In this document: positions 26,032-34,890 of the stretch, piece by piece | How positions within the stretch are numbered: position 1 is the first letter of the stretch | Layout: each line of letters starts with the position of its first letter | Position numbers and translations under genes: made by a program | Source of the DNA: Xanthobacteraceae bacterium | Lineage (GTDB): Bacteria > Pseudomonadota > Alphaproteobacteria > Rhizobiales > Xanthobacteraceae | Length of the DNA stretch: 43,830 bases | Assembly: GCA_019746135.1 (NCBI GenBank) | Contig: JAIESI010000350.1 | Span: forward strand, 1-43,830 | Direction of reading: 5' to 3' | The notes under the pieces: generated by a model | Told to the model about the DNA's origin: nothing | Seen by the model: the letters and a program-made list of their open reading frames with translations, nothing else | The model's database searches: none

Positions 26032-26730
26032 CTACGACGTCTGCAATACGCCGAGCTTGCGGCCGACGCGCTGCGCCACCTCGCGCCGCTGCTCGTTGAG
26101 CGATGCAAGGCGGCTGCGCAGCAGAGCAAGCAACTCGGCGGATGCGGTCTTGGGGGAACCGGAATTGAACGGCGGCGCGGGGTCGTACTCGATCTGCAAC
26201 TGAATCTGCCGCGCGACCTCCTCGCCTTCGAGGACGGCTGCGACCGCAAGCGCAAAGTCGATACCGGAGGCAACGCCCGCACCGGTGATGATATTGCCGT
26301 CCGTGACGACCCGCTCGCTCACCGGGATCGCGCCGAGCGGCTCGAGATGCTCGATCGCGGCCCAGTGGCAGGTGGCACGTTTGCCCTTGAGCAGACCCGC
26401 GGCGCCCAGCACCAGCGATCCGGTGCAGACCGAGGTGACGTATTTCGCGCCGCACGCCTGCCGGCGCAAAAACTCCAGCACCACCGCGTCTTCCATCAAC
26501 TCCTGCTGGCCGGGGCCGCCCGGCACCATCACGAGATCGAGCTGCGGACAGTCGGCGAAGGTCGTGGTCGGCACGATCTCCATGCCGCGGTCGGTTTTCA
26601 CCGGCGCCATGCCATGCGCGACGAGATGCACCCGGGTGTTGGGCAGCCGCGCCAGCACCTCGTAGGGCCCGGTCATGTCGAGCTGGGTCAGCCGCGGAAA
26701 GATCAACATTCCGATCAGACGTTCCGCCAT
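26032..26730 (-). CDS. DJ-1/PfpI family protein, isonitrile-hydratase-like
   Basis: 232 aa glutamine-amidotransferase-like fold. The nucleophile elbow is YVTSVCTGSLVLGAAGLL with the reactive cysteine; an upstream acidic residue is in TQLDMTGPYEVL; CHWAAIEHLEPLG follows. This form resembles Pseudomonas isonitrile hydratase and the N-terminal half of GATase1-type AraC regulators, but no helix-turn-helix is present. Substrate unknown. A palindromic repeat lies 17 bases upstream of the start codon. The amn gene follows after 30 bases. Confidence 0.88.
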   Translation of the reverse strand: MAERLIGMLIFPRLTQLDMTGPYEVLARLPNTRVHLVAHGMAPVKTDRGMEIVPTTTFADCPQLDLVMVPGGPGQQELMEDAVVLEFLRRQACGAKYVTSVCTGSLVLGAAGLLKGKRATCHWAAIEHLEPLGAIPVSERVVTDGNIITGAGVASGIDFALAVAAVLEGEEVARQIQLQIEYDPAPPFNSGSPKTASAELLALLRSRLASLNEQRREVAQRVGRKLGVLQTS

Positions 26731-26746
26731 GGTCCTATTCCTTCTG

Positions 26747-26817
26747 GCGCATGATCTTATCCGAACCGGTTCCCACCCCGGATCAAATCCGGGGCAGCCC
26801 CTTTCGGGATCATGCGC
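26747..26817. repeat. Palindromic intergenic repeat with a second palindrome inside
   Basis: Ends form a 10-base inverted repeat, GCGCATGATC (26747–26756) and GATCATGCGC (26808–26817), with internal CTTATCCGAACCGGTTCCCAC and CTTTCGGG. From memory this matches a palindrome widespread between genes in Bradyrhizobium and its relatives. The centre is interrupted by CCCCGGA-TCAAA-TCCGGGG, a separate hairpin motif also common in these genomes. It lies between smpB and the PfpI-like gene and may act as a weak terminator or be a neutral mobile repeat. Confidence 0.8.
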
Positions 26818-26820
26818 TCC

Positions 26821-27294
26821 CTACCCTTTGTCGCGCATGAGCCGCCCGCGCTCACGCGCCCAGTCGCGCTTCTTCTCGGTCGCCCGCTTGTCGTAGAGCT
26901 TCTTGCCTTTGGCGAGCGCGATCTCGACCTTGGCGCGGCCCTTTTCGTTGAAATAGATCTTCAACGGCACGACGGTCATGCCCTCGCGCTCGATCGCGCC
27001 CATCAGCTTGTTGATCTGCCGCCGGTGCAGCAGCAGCTTGCGCGGACGCTTCGGCGCATGATTGAAGCGCCCGGCCTGCTTGTACTCGGTGATGTTGGAG
27101 TTCATCAGCCACAGCTCGCCGTCGCGGGTCGCTGCATAGGCCTCGGCGATGCTGGCCTTGCCGGAGCGCAACGACTTCACCTCGCTGCCGGTGAGCGCGA
27201 CGCCGGCCTCGAACGTCTCGTCGATCGCGTAGTTGAACCGTGCCTTGCGGTTGTCGGCTACGATCTTGGTTTTGGTTTCAGGCTTTGCGGCCAT
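26821..27294 (-). CDS. smpB: SsrA-binding protein SmpB
   Basis: 157 aa. Partner of tmRNA in trans-translation, which frees stalled ribosomes. Signature features: [67 protein letters not shown] and a basic C-terminal tail ([16 protein letters not shown]). The ssrA gene itself is not seen in the window. It follows dapA in the same direction, a frequent arrangement in alphaproteobacteria. Confidence 0.96.
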   Translation of the reverse strand: MAAKPETKTKIVADNRKARFNYAIDETFEAGVALTGSEVKSLRSGKASIAEAYAATRDGELWLMNSNITEYKQAGRFNHAPKRPRKLLLHRRQINKLMGAIEREGMTVVPLKIYFNEKGRAKVEIALAKGKKLYDKRATEKKRDWARERGRLMRDKG

Positions 27295-27471
27295 GGTGTT
27301 TGCGTTTCGTGCGCTGTGGCGACCTCATATCATGAATTGACAATGGACAGGCACGTTCTGCCAAAATTCGGGCGGTCCGCACATCGGCTCCGGAGCGCCA
27401 AGCCATCAATCAAATTCATGGACCTTGCGGCTGACACACCGCATCGACACGCCGTCAGGCGGCGGAACGAC

Positions 27472-27500
27472 ACGGCCGGGTCGCGCCGCGACCCGGCCGT
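27472..27500 (-). terminator. Strong hairpin after dapA
   Basis: Perfect 12-bp stem ACGGCCGGGTCG/CGACCCGGCCGT with a 5-base loop, 20 bases past the dapA stop. The run of T lies on the plus-strand side (GTTTTC), whereas the dapA message would continue GTCGTT, so it is a poor intrinsic terminator for dapA and may serve mainly as an mRNA 3' barrier. Confidence 0.5.
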
Positions 27501-27519
27501 TTTCATCGCGCAATTCCGC

Positions 27520-28410
27520 TCAGTTGATCAGGCCGGCGTGCACCATCGCTTCGCGCACCGCAGCCTGTGCCTTCTCCGACGCCGGCACCATCGGCAGCCG
27601 CACCGAGTTCTCGCATTTGCCGATCAGCGACATGGCGTACTTGATCGGCGCGGGGCTCGTCTCGACGAACAGGTTCAGATGCAACGGCGCAAGCTTGTCC
27701 TGAAGCTTCAGCGCCGTGGCGTAGTCGCCCTTCTGGCACGCCGCCTGGAACTCGGAGCACAGCCTCGGCGCGACATTCGAGGTCACCGAGATGCAGCCAT
27801 GGCCGCCGTGGGCGTTGAAACCGAGCGCCGTGATGTCCTCGCCGGAGAGCTGGTTGAAGTCCTCGCCCATCGCCGCGCGCTGCTGCGAGACGCGCGCCAT
27901 GTTGGCGGTGGCATCCTTCACGCCGGCGATGTTCTTCAACTCCTGGAGCCGCTTCATGGTGTCGACGTTGATGTCGACAATGGAGCGCGCCGGGATGTTG
28001 TACATGATGATCGGAATGCCGATCGCGTCGTTGATCGCCTTGAAGTGCTGGTAGAGCCCCTCCTGGGTGGGCTTGTTGTAGTACGGCGTTACGACCAGCA
28101 CGGCATCAGCGCCAGCCTTCTCGGCATGCTTCGACAGGCTGATCGCCTCGGCGGTGGAGTTGGAGCCCGCGCCCGCGACAACGGGAACCCGTCCCTTGGC
28201 CTGGTCGATGCACCACTCCACGACCTGCTCGTGCTCCTTATGGGACAGCGTCGGGCTTTCACCCGTGGTACCCACCGGAACGAGGCCGTTGGTGCCCTCG
28301 GCGATCTGCCATTCGACGATGTCGCGGAACGCCTTTTCGTCGACCGACCCGTTCTTGAACGGCGTGACGAGCGCGGTGAACGACCCCCGGAACCTCGTCT
28401 TGGCTGCCAT
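27520..28410 (-). CDS. dapA: 4-hydroxy-tetrahydrodipicolinate synthase
   Basis: 296-aa aldolase condensing pyruvate with aspartate semialdehyde, first committed step to diaminopimelate and lysine. Motifs: [53 protein letters not shown] (catalytic tyrosine), MYNIPARS and the Schiff-base lysine in [13 protein letters not shown]. The ATG at 28410 has GAGGA 7 bases upstream and is preferred over 28428. It is divergent from the lytic transglycosylase gene, so a biosynthetic enzyme for peptidoglycan precursors sits back to back with a peptidoglycan-cleaving enzyme. Confidence 0.96.
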   Translation of the reverse strand: MAAKTRFRGSFTALVTPFKNGSVDEKAFRDIVEWQIAEGTNGLVPVGTTGESPTLSHKEHEQVVEWCIDQAKGRVPVVAGAGSNSTAEAISLSKHAEKAGADAVLVVTPYYNKPTQEGLYQHFKAINDAIGIPIIMYNIPARSIVDINVDTMKRLQELKNIAGVKDATANMARVSQQRAAMGEDFNQLSGEDITALGFNAHGGHGCISVTSNVAPRLCSEFQAACQKGDYATALKLQDKLAPLHLNLFVETSPAPIKYAMSLIGKCENSVRLPMVPASEKAQAAVREAMVHAGLIN

Positions 28411-28654
28411 GATAAATTCCTCGACCACTTGGTTAAGGCGGCCCCGGTGGCCGCGTTTCGCCGCACGATAGCAGGAAACTCCCGCCAGGTCCGGACGTTA
28501 AAAGGTTTTTGGCGGCGTTCACCTTGGGGACAATTAGACGGGTGCGCCCAACTGTAGCCGCCTTTCCGCGGAATTTTCGCTTTCATCAATCCAATCAATG
28601 CAATAGCTATCGATACGGAAATCGACGATTCGCATCTCCTGAGGGAAGCCGCCG

Positions 28655-31069
28655 TTGGTCTCGAGAATCCGCCCAGGCTTGATCTCGCCGCTCGCCGTCG
28701 CGGGCGTGTTTGCGCTGACGCATTCGGTGATCGCTGCGCCCGATACCAGCGGCGCGCTGTCGGCCTACCGATCCGTCCCGGTGACGGCGTCAACCGACTC
28801 GCTCAAGCTCGCCCAGAAGTCGAACAGCGTCGAGAAACCCAGAACGAAGCCTGCGGCGCAGGCCAAGCCGAAGGCCAAGGCAGAGACCAAGACAGAGACC
28901 AAGCCGAAGCCTGATGCCAAAGCTGCGGCCAAGGCCGCGACGGCCGGCGGCAAGCCGGTGCCGCTGCCGCAGGCGCGCCCCGGCGCGAGAGCGGCATCGG
29001 GACAGGCCATCGCGCCGCCCGTGGCTGCGGCGCTGAAACCGTCCCTTGCGCAAGAGGAAGGCTTCGAGGCCCCGCCACGGCAATCCGGGCCGGCCGACTC
29101 GCTCGCCAAGCCAAGCCCGATCCCACAGCCCGCCACCACCATCATCACCGCGGCCGCGATCGACGTCGCAGCCGTCAAGCGCGCCGTCGAAATGGTGCGC
29201 AACGGCAAGGTGACGGAGGCCGGCGACGTCAAACGCAACATCTCGGACCCTGTTGCGCAGAAACTGGTCGAATGGGTGATCCTGCGGAGCGACGACTCCG
29301 GCGCGGACTTCGCGCGCTACGTTGCCTTCATCTCGGCCAATTCCCACTGGCCGGGCATCGTCACGCTCCGCCGCAAGGCCGAGGCGAGCGCATTTCAGGA
29401 ACGTCCCGACGCGGGACGGGTTGCTGCCTTTTTCTCGCAATGGCCGCCGCTCTCCGCCAAGGGCAAGTTCGCCTTGGCGCGCGCGCTCGCCGTCCGCGGC
29501 GACCGCAAGGGCGCCGAGGAATTGGTGCGCGATACATGGCGCGACGACGGCTTCCACCAGGATGTCGAGAGCAAAGTCTACGAGGCGTTCGGCGATATCC
29601 TGACGCGTGCCGACCACAAGGCACGTATGGACCGCCGTCTTTACGAGAAGGACGACACCGAAGCCGGTATCCGCGCCGCGCAACGGCTTGGCGGCAACGA
29701 GGTTGCGATCGCCCGGGCGCGCAGCGCCGCGGTTCAGAAGGGCGCGAGCAAGGCCGTGCTCGACACCGTCCCGGCCGCGGCCCGCGACGACATCGGCTAC
29801 AAGTTTGCACGCATCCAGATGCTGCGCCGCGCTGACCAGCTCGCCGACGCGGTGGCACTGATCAAGACCATTCCCAAGCCGCTCAGCGACAGCCACGACC
29901 ACGACGAATGGTGGAAAGAGCGCCGGGTGCTCGCCCGGTCGCTGCTCGATGCCGGCAATGCCAAGGATGCGTATCTGGTTGCGCGCGATGCAACGGAGCC
30001 CGACAGCCCGAATTACCGCGCCGAGCACCATTTCATGGCCGGCTGGATCGCGCTGCGCTACCTGAATGATGCCGCGGCGGCCTACGGCCATTTCGTCAAG
30101 ATCTCCGAGCGCAACGAGAACCCGATCTCGCTCGCGCGAGGCGCCTACTGGAGCGGACGAGCTGCCGAAGCCATGCACCGCATGCAGGAGGCGCGCCGCC
30201 ACTACCAGGAGGCCGCGCGCTATCCGACCGCCTATTACGGCCAGATCGCCCGCGCCAAGGCCGGCCTCGGCGAGCTGACGCTCAACTCCTTCCCGGCCCT
30301 TTCGGGCTCAGAGCGAACCAAGGCGAGCCAGGCCGACGTGGTGCGCGCGGCCGAGCTGCTTTATGCGGTCGAGGCGCGCGATCTCGCCTGGGCGATGATG
30401 GCCGACTACGGCGACAAATCGAACGATATCGGCACGCTGGTTCTGATGTCGGAGCTGACGGCCAAGTACAAGGATGCCCGCGGCATGCTGCTGGTCGGCA
30501 AGCTTGCGCTGGCGCGCGGCGTGGCGCTCGACCATCCGGCCTTCCCGACCATCGGCGTGCCGAACTACACGCCGATCGGGCCGCCGGTGGAGCCCTCCCT
30601 GGTCTATTCGATCGTCCGGCAGGAGAGCTGGTTCAATCCCAAGACCGTTTCGAGTGCCAATGCTCTCGGCCTGATGCAGGTGACGCCGCCTGCCGGCCGC
30701 TACATCGCCAAGAAGTTCAACGCCACGTTCGATCAGAAGCGGCTCCTCACCGACATGCCCTACAACGTGCAGTTCGGCGCGGCAGAGCTTGGCGATCTGC
30801 TCAAGGACTATCGCGGCTCCTACATCATGACCTTCGCCGGCTACAATGCCGGCCGCGGCCGCGTGCGGGATTGGATCGGCAGGTACGGCGACCCGCGCGA
30901 TCCGAAGGTCGATCCGATCGACTGGGTCGAGCGCATTCCGTTTTCGGAGACACGCAACTACGTGCAGCGCGTGATGGAGAACATGCAGGTTTACCGCGTC
31001 CGCTTCGGCGGCACCCAGCGGCTCTTGATCGAGGCCGACCTGCGGCGAGGCTCGCCGGCGGAGCACTGA
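28655..31069 (+). CDS. slt: Soluble lytic murein transglycosylase
   Basis: 804 aa periplasmic enzyme cleaving the MurNAc–GlcNAc bond with formation of 1,6-anhydro-MurNAc. The start is TTG 28655 (GAGGGA upstream; an in-frame stop 13 bases before it rules out anything earlier), giving a signal peptide that ends near SVIAAPD. Residues ~50–160 are a low-complexity Lys/Ala/Pro linker (KPKAKAETKTETKPKPDAKA), longer than in E. coli Slt70. Next comes an alpha-helical superhelix (~190–620), then the SLT domain: YSIVRQESWF (catalytic Glu), ANALGLMQVTP and FAGYNAGRGRV. The C-terminal PFSETRNYVQRVMENMQVYR is typical. Confidence 0.94.
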   Translation: MVSRIRPGLISPLAVAGVFALTHSVIAAPDTSGALSAYRSVPVTASTDSLKLAQKSNSVEKPRTKPAAQAKPKAKAETKTETKPKPDAKAAAKAATAGGKPVPLPQARPGARAASGQAIAPPVAAALKPSLAQEEGFEAPPRQSGPADSLAKPSPIPQPATTIITAAAIDVAAVKRAVEMVRNGKVTEAGDVKRNISDPVAQKLVEWVILRSDDSGADFARYVAFISANSHWPGIVTLRRKAEASAFQERPDAGRVAAFFSQWPPLSAKGKFALARALAVRGDRKGAEELVRDTWRDDGFHQDVESKVYEAFGDILTRADHKARMDRRLYEKDDTEAGIRAAQRLGGNEVAIARARSAAVQKGASKAVLDTVPAAARDDIGYKFARIQMLRRADQLADAVALIKTIPKPLSDSHDHDEWWKERRVLARSLLDAGNAKDAYLVARDATEPDSPNYRAEHHFMAGWIALRYLNDAAAAYGHFVKISERNENPISLARGAYWSGRAAEAMHRMQEARRHYQEAARYPTAYYGQIARAKAGLGELTLNSFPALSGSERTKASQADVVRAAELLYAVEARDLAWAMMADYGDKSNDIGTLVLMSELTAKYKDARGMLLVGKLALARGVALDHPAFPTIGVPNYTPIGPPVEPSLVYSIVRQESWFNPKTVSSANALGLMQVTPPAGRYIAKKFNATFDQKRLLTDMPYNVQFGAAELGDLLKDYRGSYIMTFAGYNAGRGRVRDWIGRYGDPRDPKVDPIDWVERIPFSETRNYVQRVMENMQVYRVRFGGTQRLLIEADLRRGSPAEH

Positions 31070-31117
31070 ACCGCGGCAATGCGTGCCGACGCCGCGTTTG
31101 CGCGCAGGCGCTTGAGG

Positions 31118-33106
31118 TCACTGCCGCGCCAAGGCTGCCTCGATTTCCGGCGCCGTCGCCGCCACCAGGTCCGTCCAGCTTTGTCCGCGGGACCGGCGCT
31201 TCAAGTGCACGCGCGGGTACCAGGGACTGTCGTTCCGGCCGCGGAACCAATACCAGAGCCGCGCGCCGCCCACGGGGAGCAGCACCCAGGTGGGTTTGCC
31301 GAGCGCACCGGCCAGGTGGGCATTGGTGTTGCTGACCGTAAATACCAGATCGCATGCCGATATCAGCGCGGCGGCCCCCTCGATGTCGTTGCGAAGGTCG
31401 AGGTCCGCGAGTCGATCGACATTGACGTCCAGTTCGCGAGCGACCGCATCGCGCTCGGCCGGCGCATCGTCGTACTGCAGATCGACGAACCGGCAGCCTG
31501 GCAACCGCAGGACCGCTGCAAAGTCCCGCAAGCTCGCGCTCTTGGCTTTGCCGATCGCCAGGCTGGTGCTTTGCCAGGACAGGCCGACGAGGCGTTGCCC
31601 GTCGTTCGCCAGGCGCGCGCGAAACGCTGCGGCGCGGGCGGGGTCCGCCTTGAGGTAACCTTGCGCTGCAGGCCTGAACGCCTGCCAATCCGGCCGCAGA
31701 TGCGGTGCGAGACTTGCGAGCGGCACCTGCGCCGCGACCGCGCCGCCGTAAAGCTCGTCCGCCATCGGAACCACTTCGATCTGCGAAAATGAGCGGGCGA
31801 ACAGGCCGACCAGACGCGGCGCCACTTCAAGGCAGATCGACGGGACCCGGCGCCTCAGGTCTTCGATCATGCTGGCGTAGATGATCTGGTCGCCGAGCCC
31901 CTGCTCGCCCCACACCAGCAGTTTCCCGGCCACGGCACCGCCGTCCCAGCGCCGCTGCGGATACGGCCGCGGCGCGAGATCGCGCGCGGCCCATCGGGCC
32001 TCGAACGCACTCCACCCCGCTTCAAGGTGCCCGAGCGACAGGTCGAGGTAGGCCTTGAACCATTTCGGTCGCGGATCGTCGGGCATGAGATCGATGGCCC
32101 GCCGGTAGCTCTGCAGCGCCTCCTCGTTGCCGTCGATCGCCTCGAGCGCCGAAGCGAGACCAAAATGCGCCTGCCCGTTGCCGGGCTCGCGCGCCGTCAC
32201 CACGCGGTAAGCAGCGATCGCCTCGTCGAAGCGGTCAAGCGTGACCAAAGCATCGGCCAGGTTCCGCGTGGTCCGGGCATCGTCGGGCCGGATGGCGAGC
32301 GCCTTTCGATATTGGTCGACGGCGCGGTCGTGGTGCCCCATCTCGTAGCAGGCCGCTCCGAGATTGGCATGGGCGTCGACATGAGAGGGATCGAGGCGCA
32401 GAGCCCTCTCGTGCGCGGCCACAGCTTCGGAGAACCGTTCCAGCCTGTGCAGCGCGTTGCCGCGATCGAAATGGACAATGGGACTGCCCGGCTGCAGCGC
32501 AACGGCCGTGTCGAACCGCTTAAGGGCTTCCTCGTGCCGTCCGACGGCGGCGAGCGCATGGCCCAAGCTCGAATAGGCTTCGGCGACGCCGGCATTGAGC
32601 GTGACGGCTGTTTCGAACGCGCTGATCGCGTCGAGATGGCGGCCAAGCGCATGCAACGCGTTGCCAAGGTTGACGTGCACCGCGGCATAGTCGGGTCGCC
32701 GCTCCAGTGCTTTGCGAAAGTGCATGATGGCCTCGTCTGGCCGGCCGAGCGCGCGCAGCAGCGTCCCCAGATTGTTGTGAATCTCCGGATCGCCCGGCTG
32801 TCGGGCCAGCGCCAGCTCGTAGAGCGGTCGCGCCTCCTCGTAACGCTTCAACCCCTGCAAGATTCTGCCGAGATTGTAGTGGCCGGACGGCAAGTCGGGG
32901 TTCAGGGCCAGCGCCTCCTGCAACGGCGCCACCGCGCGTTGGGACTCGCCGGACTGGAAGTAAGCGATACCCAGAAGGTTGAGCGCCGCAACGTTGCGCG
33001 GCGATTTTTCGAGGATTTGGTTATACAGATCGATCGCTTCGATCACCGCTCCCTGGCGATGCAGTTGCATGGCCCGCGCCAGCAGGTGATCTGAAGTCTC
33101 GGCCAT
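31118..33106 (-). CDS. TPR–glycosyltransferase fusion, paralogue 1
   Basis: 662 aa, cytoplasmic (no signal or membrane segment). Residues ~5–350 are about ten tetratricopeptide repeats of 34 residues (AALNLLGIAYFQSGES, PSGHYNLGRILQGLKRYEEA and others). The C-terminal ~290 residues form a GT-B-like domain related to GT9 heptosyltransferases: LLVWGEQGLGDQIIYASMI, VGLSWQST, CRFVDLQYDD, SACDLVFTVSNTNAHLAGAL and LWYWFRGRNDSPWYP. The same layout is known from FlmG of Caulobacter, a flagellin glycosyltransferase, so protein glycosylation is inferred; donor and acceptor are unknown. ATG 33106 is preferred to the adjacent TTG. Two paralogues follow at 34.9–39.3 kb. The gene converges on slt with a 48-base gap and no clear terminator. 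Confidence 0.85.
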   Translation of the reverse strand: MAETSDHLLARAMQLHRQGAVIEAIDLYNQILEKSPRNVAALNLLGIAYFQSGESQRAVAPLQEALALNPDLPSGHYNLGRILQGLKRYEEARPLYELALARQPGDPEIHNNLGTLLRALGRPDEAIMHFRKALERRPDYAAVHVNLGNALHALGRHLDAISAFETAVTLNAGVAEAYSSLGHALAAVGRHEEALKRFDTAVALQPGSPIVHFDRGNALHRLERFSEAVAAHERALRLDPSHVDAHANLGAACYEMGHHDRAVDQYRKALAIRPDDARTTRNLADALVTLDRFDEAIAAYRVVTAREPGNGQAHFGLASALEAIDGNEEALQSYRRAIDLMPDDPRPKWFKAYLDLSLGHLEAGWSAFEARWAARDLAPRPYPQRRWDGGAVAGKLLVWGEQGLGDQIIYASMIEDLRRRVPSICLEVAPRLVGLFARSFSQIEVVPMADELYGGAVAAQVPLASLAPHLRPDWQAFRPAAQGYLKADPARAAAFRARLANDGQRLVGLSWQSTSLAIGKAKSASLRDFAAVLRLPGCRFVDLQYDDAPAERDAVARELDVNVDRLADLDLRNDIEGAAALISACDLVFTVSNTNAHLAGALGKPTWVLLPVGGARLWYWFRGRNDSPWYPRVHLKRRSRGQSWTDLVAATAPEIEAALARQ

Positions 33107-33151
33107 CAACGGCTGCGCTGCCTGGGAGCGCTCCCGCGCTAGGATGCCTTG

Positions 33152-33844
33152 CTAGGATGTTTTGGCCTGCGCATCGCGCTCGGCACGCCACAGATCGCCG
33201 TAATCGACATTCTGCCAGTTCGCGAACCAGGGACCGCCCCGCGTGAAATGCACCGCCTTGGGCGTTCCCGTCGCCGGCTTCTCGTTCCAGCCTTCCAGCC
33301 AGTTCCATTCGACCGGCAGCGAGCCGATGTCGGCGTCGGCCACCCATTGCATGCGATGCAGGTAGGCGCCGGTCTCGCGGTTCACGACATCGGGGGTGAG
33401 CCCCTTCACGGCCGCGTGGTCGCAATTGAACAGCATCAGCGACGACCAGTTCTTGCGCGGATAGTTCGTCTGCACCGCGCCGTCCATCTTGGTGGCCTCT
33501 TTCGGCGTGTAGTCGTGCTGCACGCAGAACACGGCCTTCGGGGTCCGCGTGTAGGGCACGAGCCCAGCGATATCACCGAGCCACAGGAAATCGCAGTCGC
33601 AGAACAACGCCCAGCCGCGAAAGCCTGCCAGGACGGGTGTCAGAAACCGGGTATAGGTGAATTCGGTCGATGCCAGCGGATCCTGATCCCGCCGGTACAG
33701 CCCTTGAGCGCGCAAATCGTCGATCTTGATGGGCGTCACCGACACCGGAATCGAAGCGCGCCGCTCCAGCGAGAACTTGGCAACATCGTAGGCCTCGGGT
33801 TCGCGGCGGTCCCAGCCTATGAAGACGCGGAACGGGTCAGACAT
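33152..33844 (-). CDS. Glycosyltransferase, DXD type (GT-A-like)
   Basis: 230 aa, no signal peptide. It begins RVFIGWDRREPEAYDVAKFS, as in GT8-like bacterial transferases, and carries the metal/nucleotide-sugar DXD motif in FCDCDFLWLGDI. TEFTYTRFLTP and HFTRGGPWFANWQNVDYGDLW are further family segments. The frame is open to 33988, but the ATG at 33844 begins the conserved region. It lies 45 bases before TPR–GT paralogue 1 on the same strand, so the two transferases could extend the same glycan. Sugar and linkage unknown. Confidence 0.8.
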   Translation of the reverse strand: MSDPFRVFIGWDRREPEAYDVAKFSLERRASIPVSVTPIKIDDLRAQGLYRRDQDPLASTEFTYTRFLTPVLAGFRGWALFCDCDFLWLGDIAGLVPYTRTPKAVFCVQHDYTPKEATKMDGAVQTNYPRKNWSSLMLFNCDHAAVKGLTPDVVNRETGAYLHRMQWVADADIGSLPVEWNWLEGWNEKPATGTPKAVHFTRGGPWFANWQNVDYGDLWRAERDAQAKTS

Positions 33845-33936
33845 GCAATTCCGGCTGCAAGGAAGCAAAGCCTTCCGATATAAGCGTGGCAGCAAGGTAT
33901 GCCCGGACAATCGCAGGCCGGCAAGGGTGGATATCG

Positions 33937-34863
33937 ATGGCGGACGCGGGCAGCGGCGGCGCAACAGGTTCCGGCGATGGCGATGCACAAAGCATTTTCG
34001 TCACGGCGTCCGACGGCCTAAATCTGCATGTGCGGTGCTTCGGCCCCCGGCTCGCCCCGGGACTGCCCGTGGTCTGCCTGCCGGGCCTCGCCCGCACGGC
34101 GGACGATTTCGAAGATCTGGCCCGCGCGCTCGCGTCGGCGCCGGAGGCACCGCGCCGGGTGATCGCCCTCGACTACCGTGGCCGCGGGCTGTCCGCCTAC
34201 GACAGGAATCCGCAGAACTACAGCCTCGCCGTCGAGCTCGGCGACGTGCTCACGGTGTTGACCGCGCTCGGCGTATCGCCCGCGGTGTTCGTCGGCACCT
34301 CGCGCGGCGGCATACTGACCATGATGCTTGCCAGCGCACGGCCGACGGCGCTGGCGGGCGCCGTCCTCAACGACATCGGCCCGGTGATCGATCCGGGCGG
34401 GCTGGTGCGGATCAAGAGCTACGTCGGCAAGCTGCCGAGGCCCAGGAGCTTTGAGGAAGCGGCTGATATCCTGCGCCGGCTGTTCGGTCAGCAGTTCACC
34501 CGCCTCACCGATGCCGAATGGCTGGCCTATGCGCACCGAGCCTTCAAGGCCGAGAAGCGCGGCCTCGTCCCGACCTACGATGTGCAGCTTGCCAAGACGC
34601 TCGCCGGGATCGACTTCCATCGGCCGATCCCGCCGCTCTGGGCGGAGTTCGACGCGCTGGGCCGCATTCCATTGATGGTGTTGCGCGGGGCGAACTCGGA
34701 CCTCTTGTCAGAGGAAACGGTCACCGCCATGCGGACCCGCCATCCGTCCATGGAGACGATGACCGTGCCGGACCAGGGGCATGCCCCGATTCTCAGCGGC
34801 GGTGACCTCATCGGCCGCATCGCCAAATTCGTCGGAGCCTGCGAGGCCAAGAGGCCTGTCTAG
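33937..34863 (+). CDS. Alpha/beta-fold hydrolase
   Basis: 308 aa. Oxyanion region VVCLPGLARTADDFEDLA; nucleophile elbow VGTSRGG with the catalytic Ser; candidate acid in LRGANSDLLSEE; catalytic His in PDQGHAPILSG. A cap domain lies at ~residues 165–225. It acts on ester, amide or similar bonds; the exact substrate is not predictable. The ATG at 33937 gives a Gly-rich lead-in. An earlier in-frame start at 33886 is less likely. Divergent from the DXD transferase (92 bases) and convergent with the broken TPR–GT gene. Confidence 0.86.
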   Translation: MADAGSGGATGSGDGDAQSIFVTASDGLNLHVRCFGPRLAPGLPVVCLPGLARTADDFEDLARALASAPEAPRRVIALDYRGRGLSAYDRNPQNYSLAVELGDVLTVLTALGVSPAVFVGTSRGGILTMMLASARPTALAGAVLNDIGPVIDPGGLVRIKSYVGKLPRPRSFEEAADILRRLFGQQFTRLTDAEWLAYAHRAFKAEKRGLVPTYDVQLAKTLAGIDFHRPIPPLWAEFDALGRIPLMVLRGANSDLLSEETVTAMRTRHPSMETMTVPDQGHAPILSGGDLIGRIAKFVGACEAKRPV

Positions 34864-34890
34864 GATCCGGGCCCCGCGTTGCGCGATTAT

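Noticed and set aside
26812..28557. A 581-codon plus-strand frame across smpB and dapA
   Set aside because: It runs antisense through two certain genes and has no recognisable domain.
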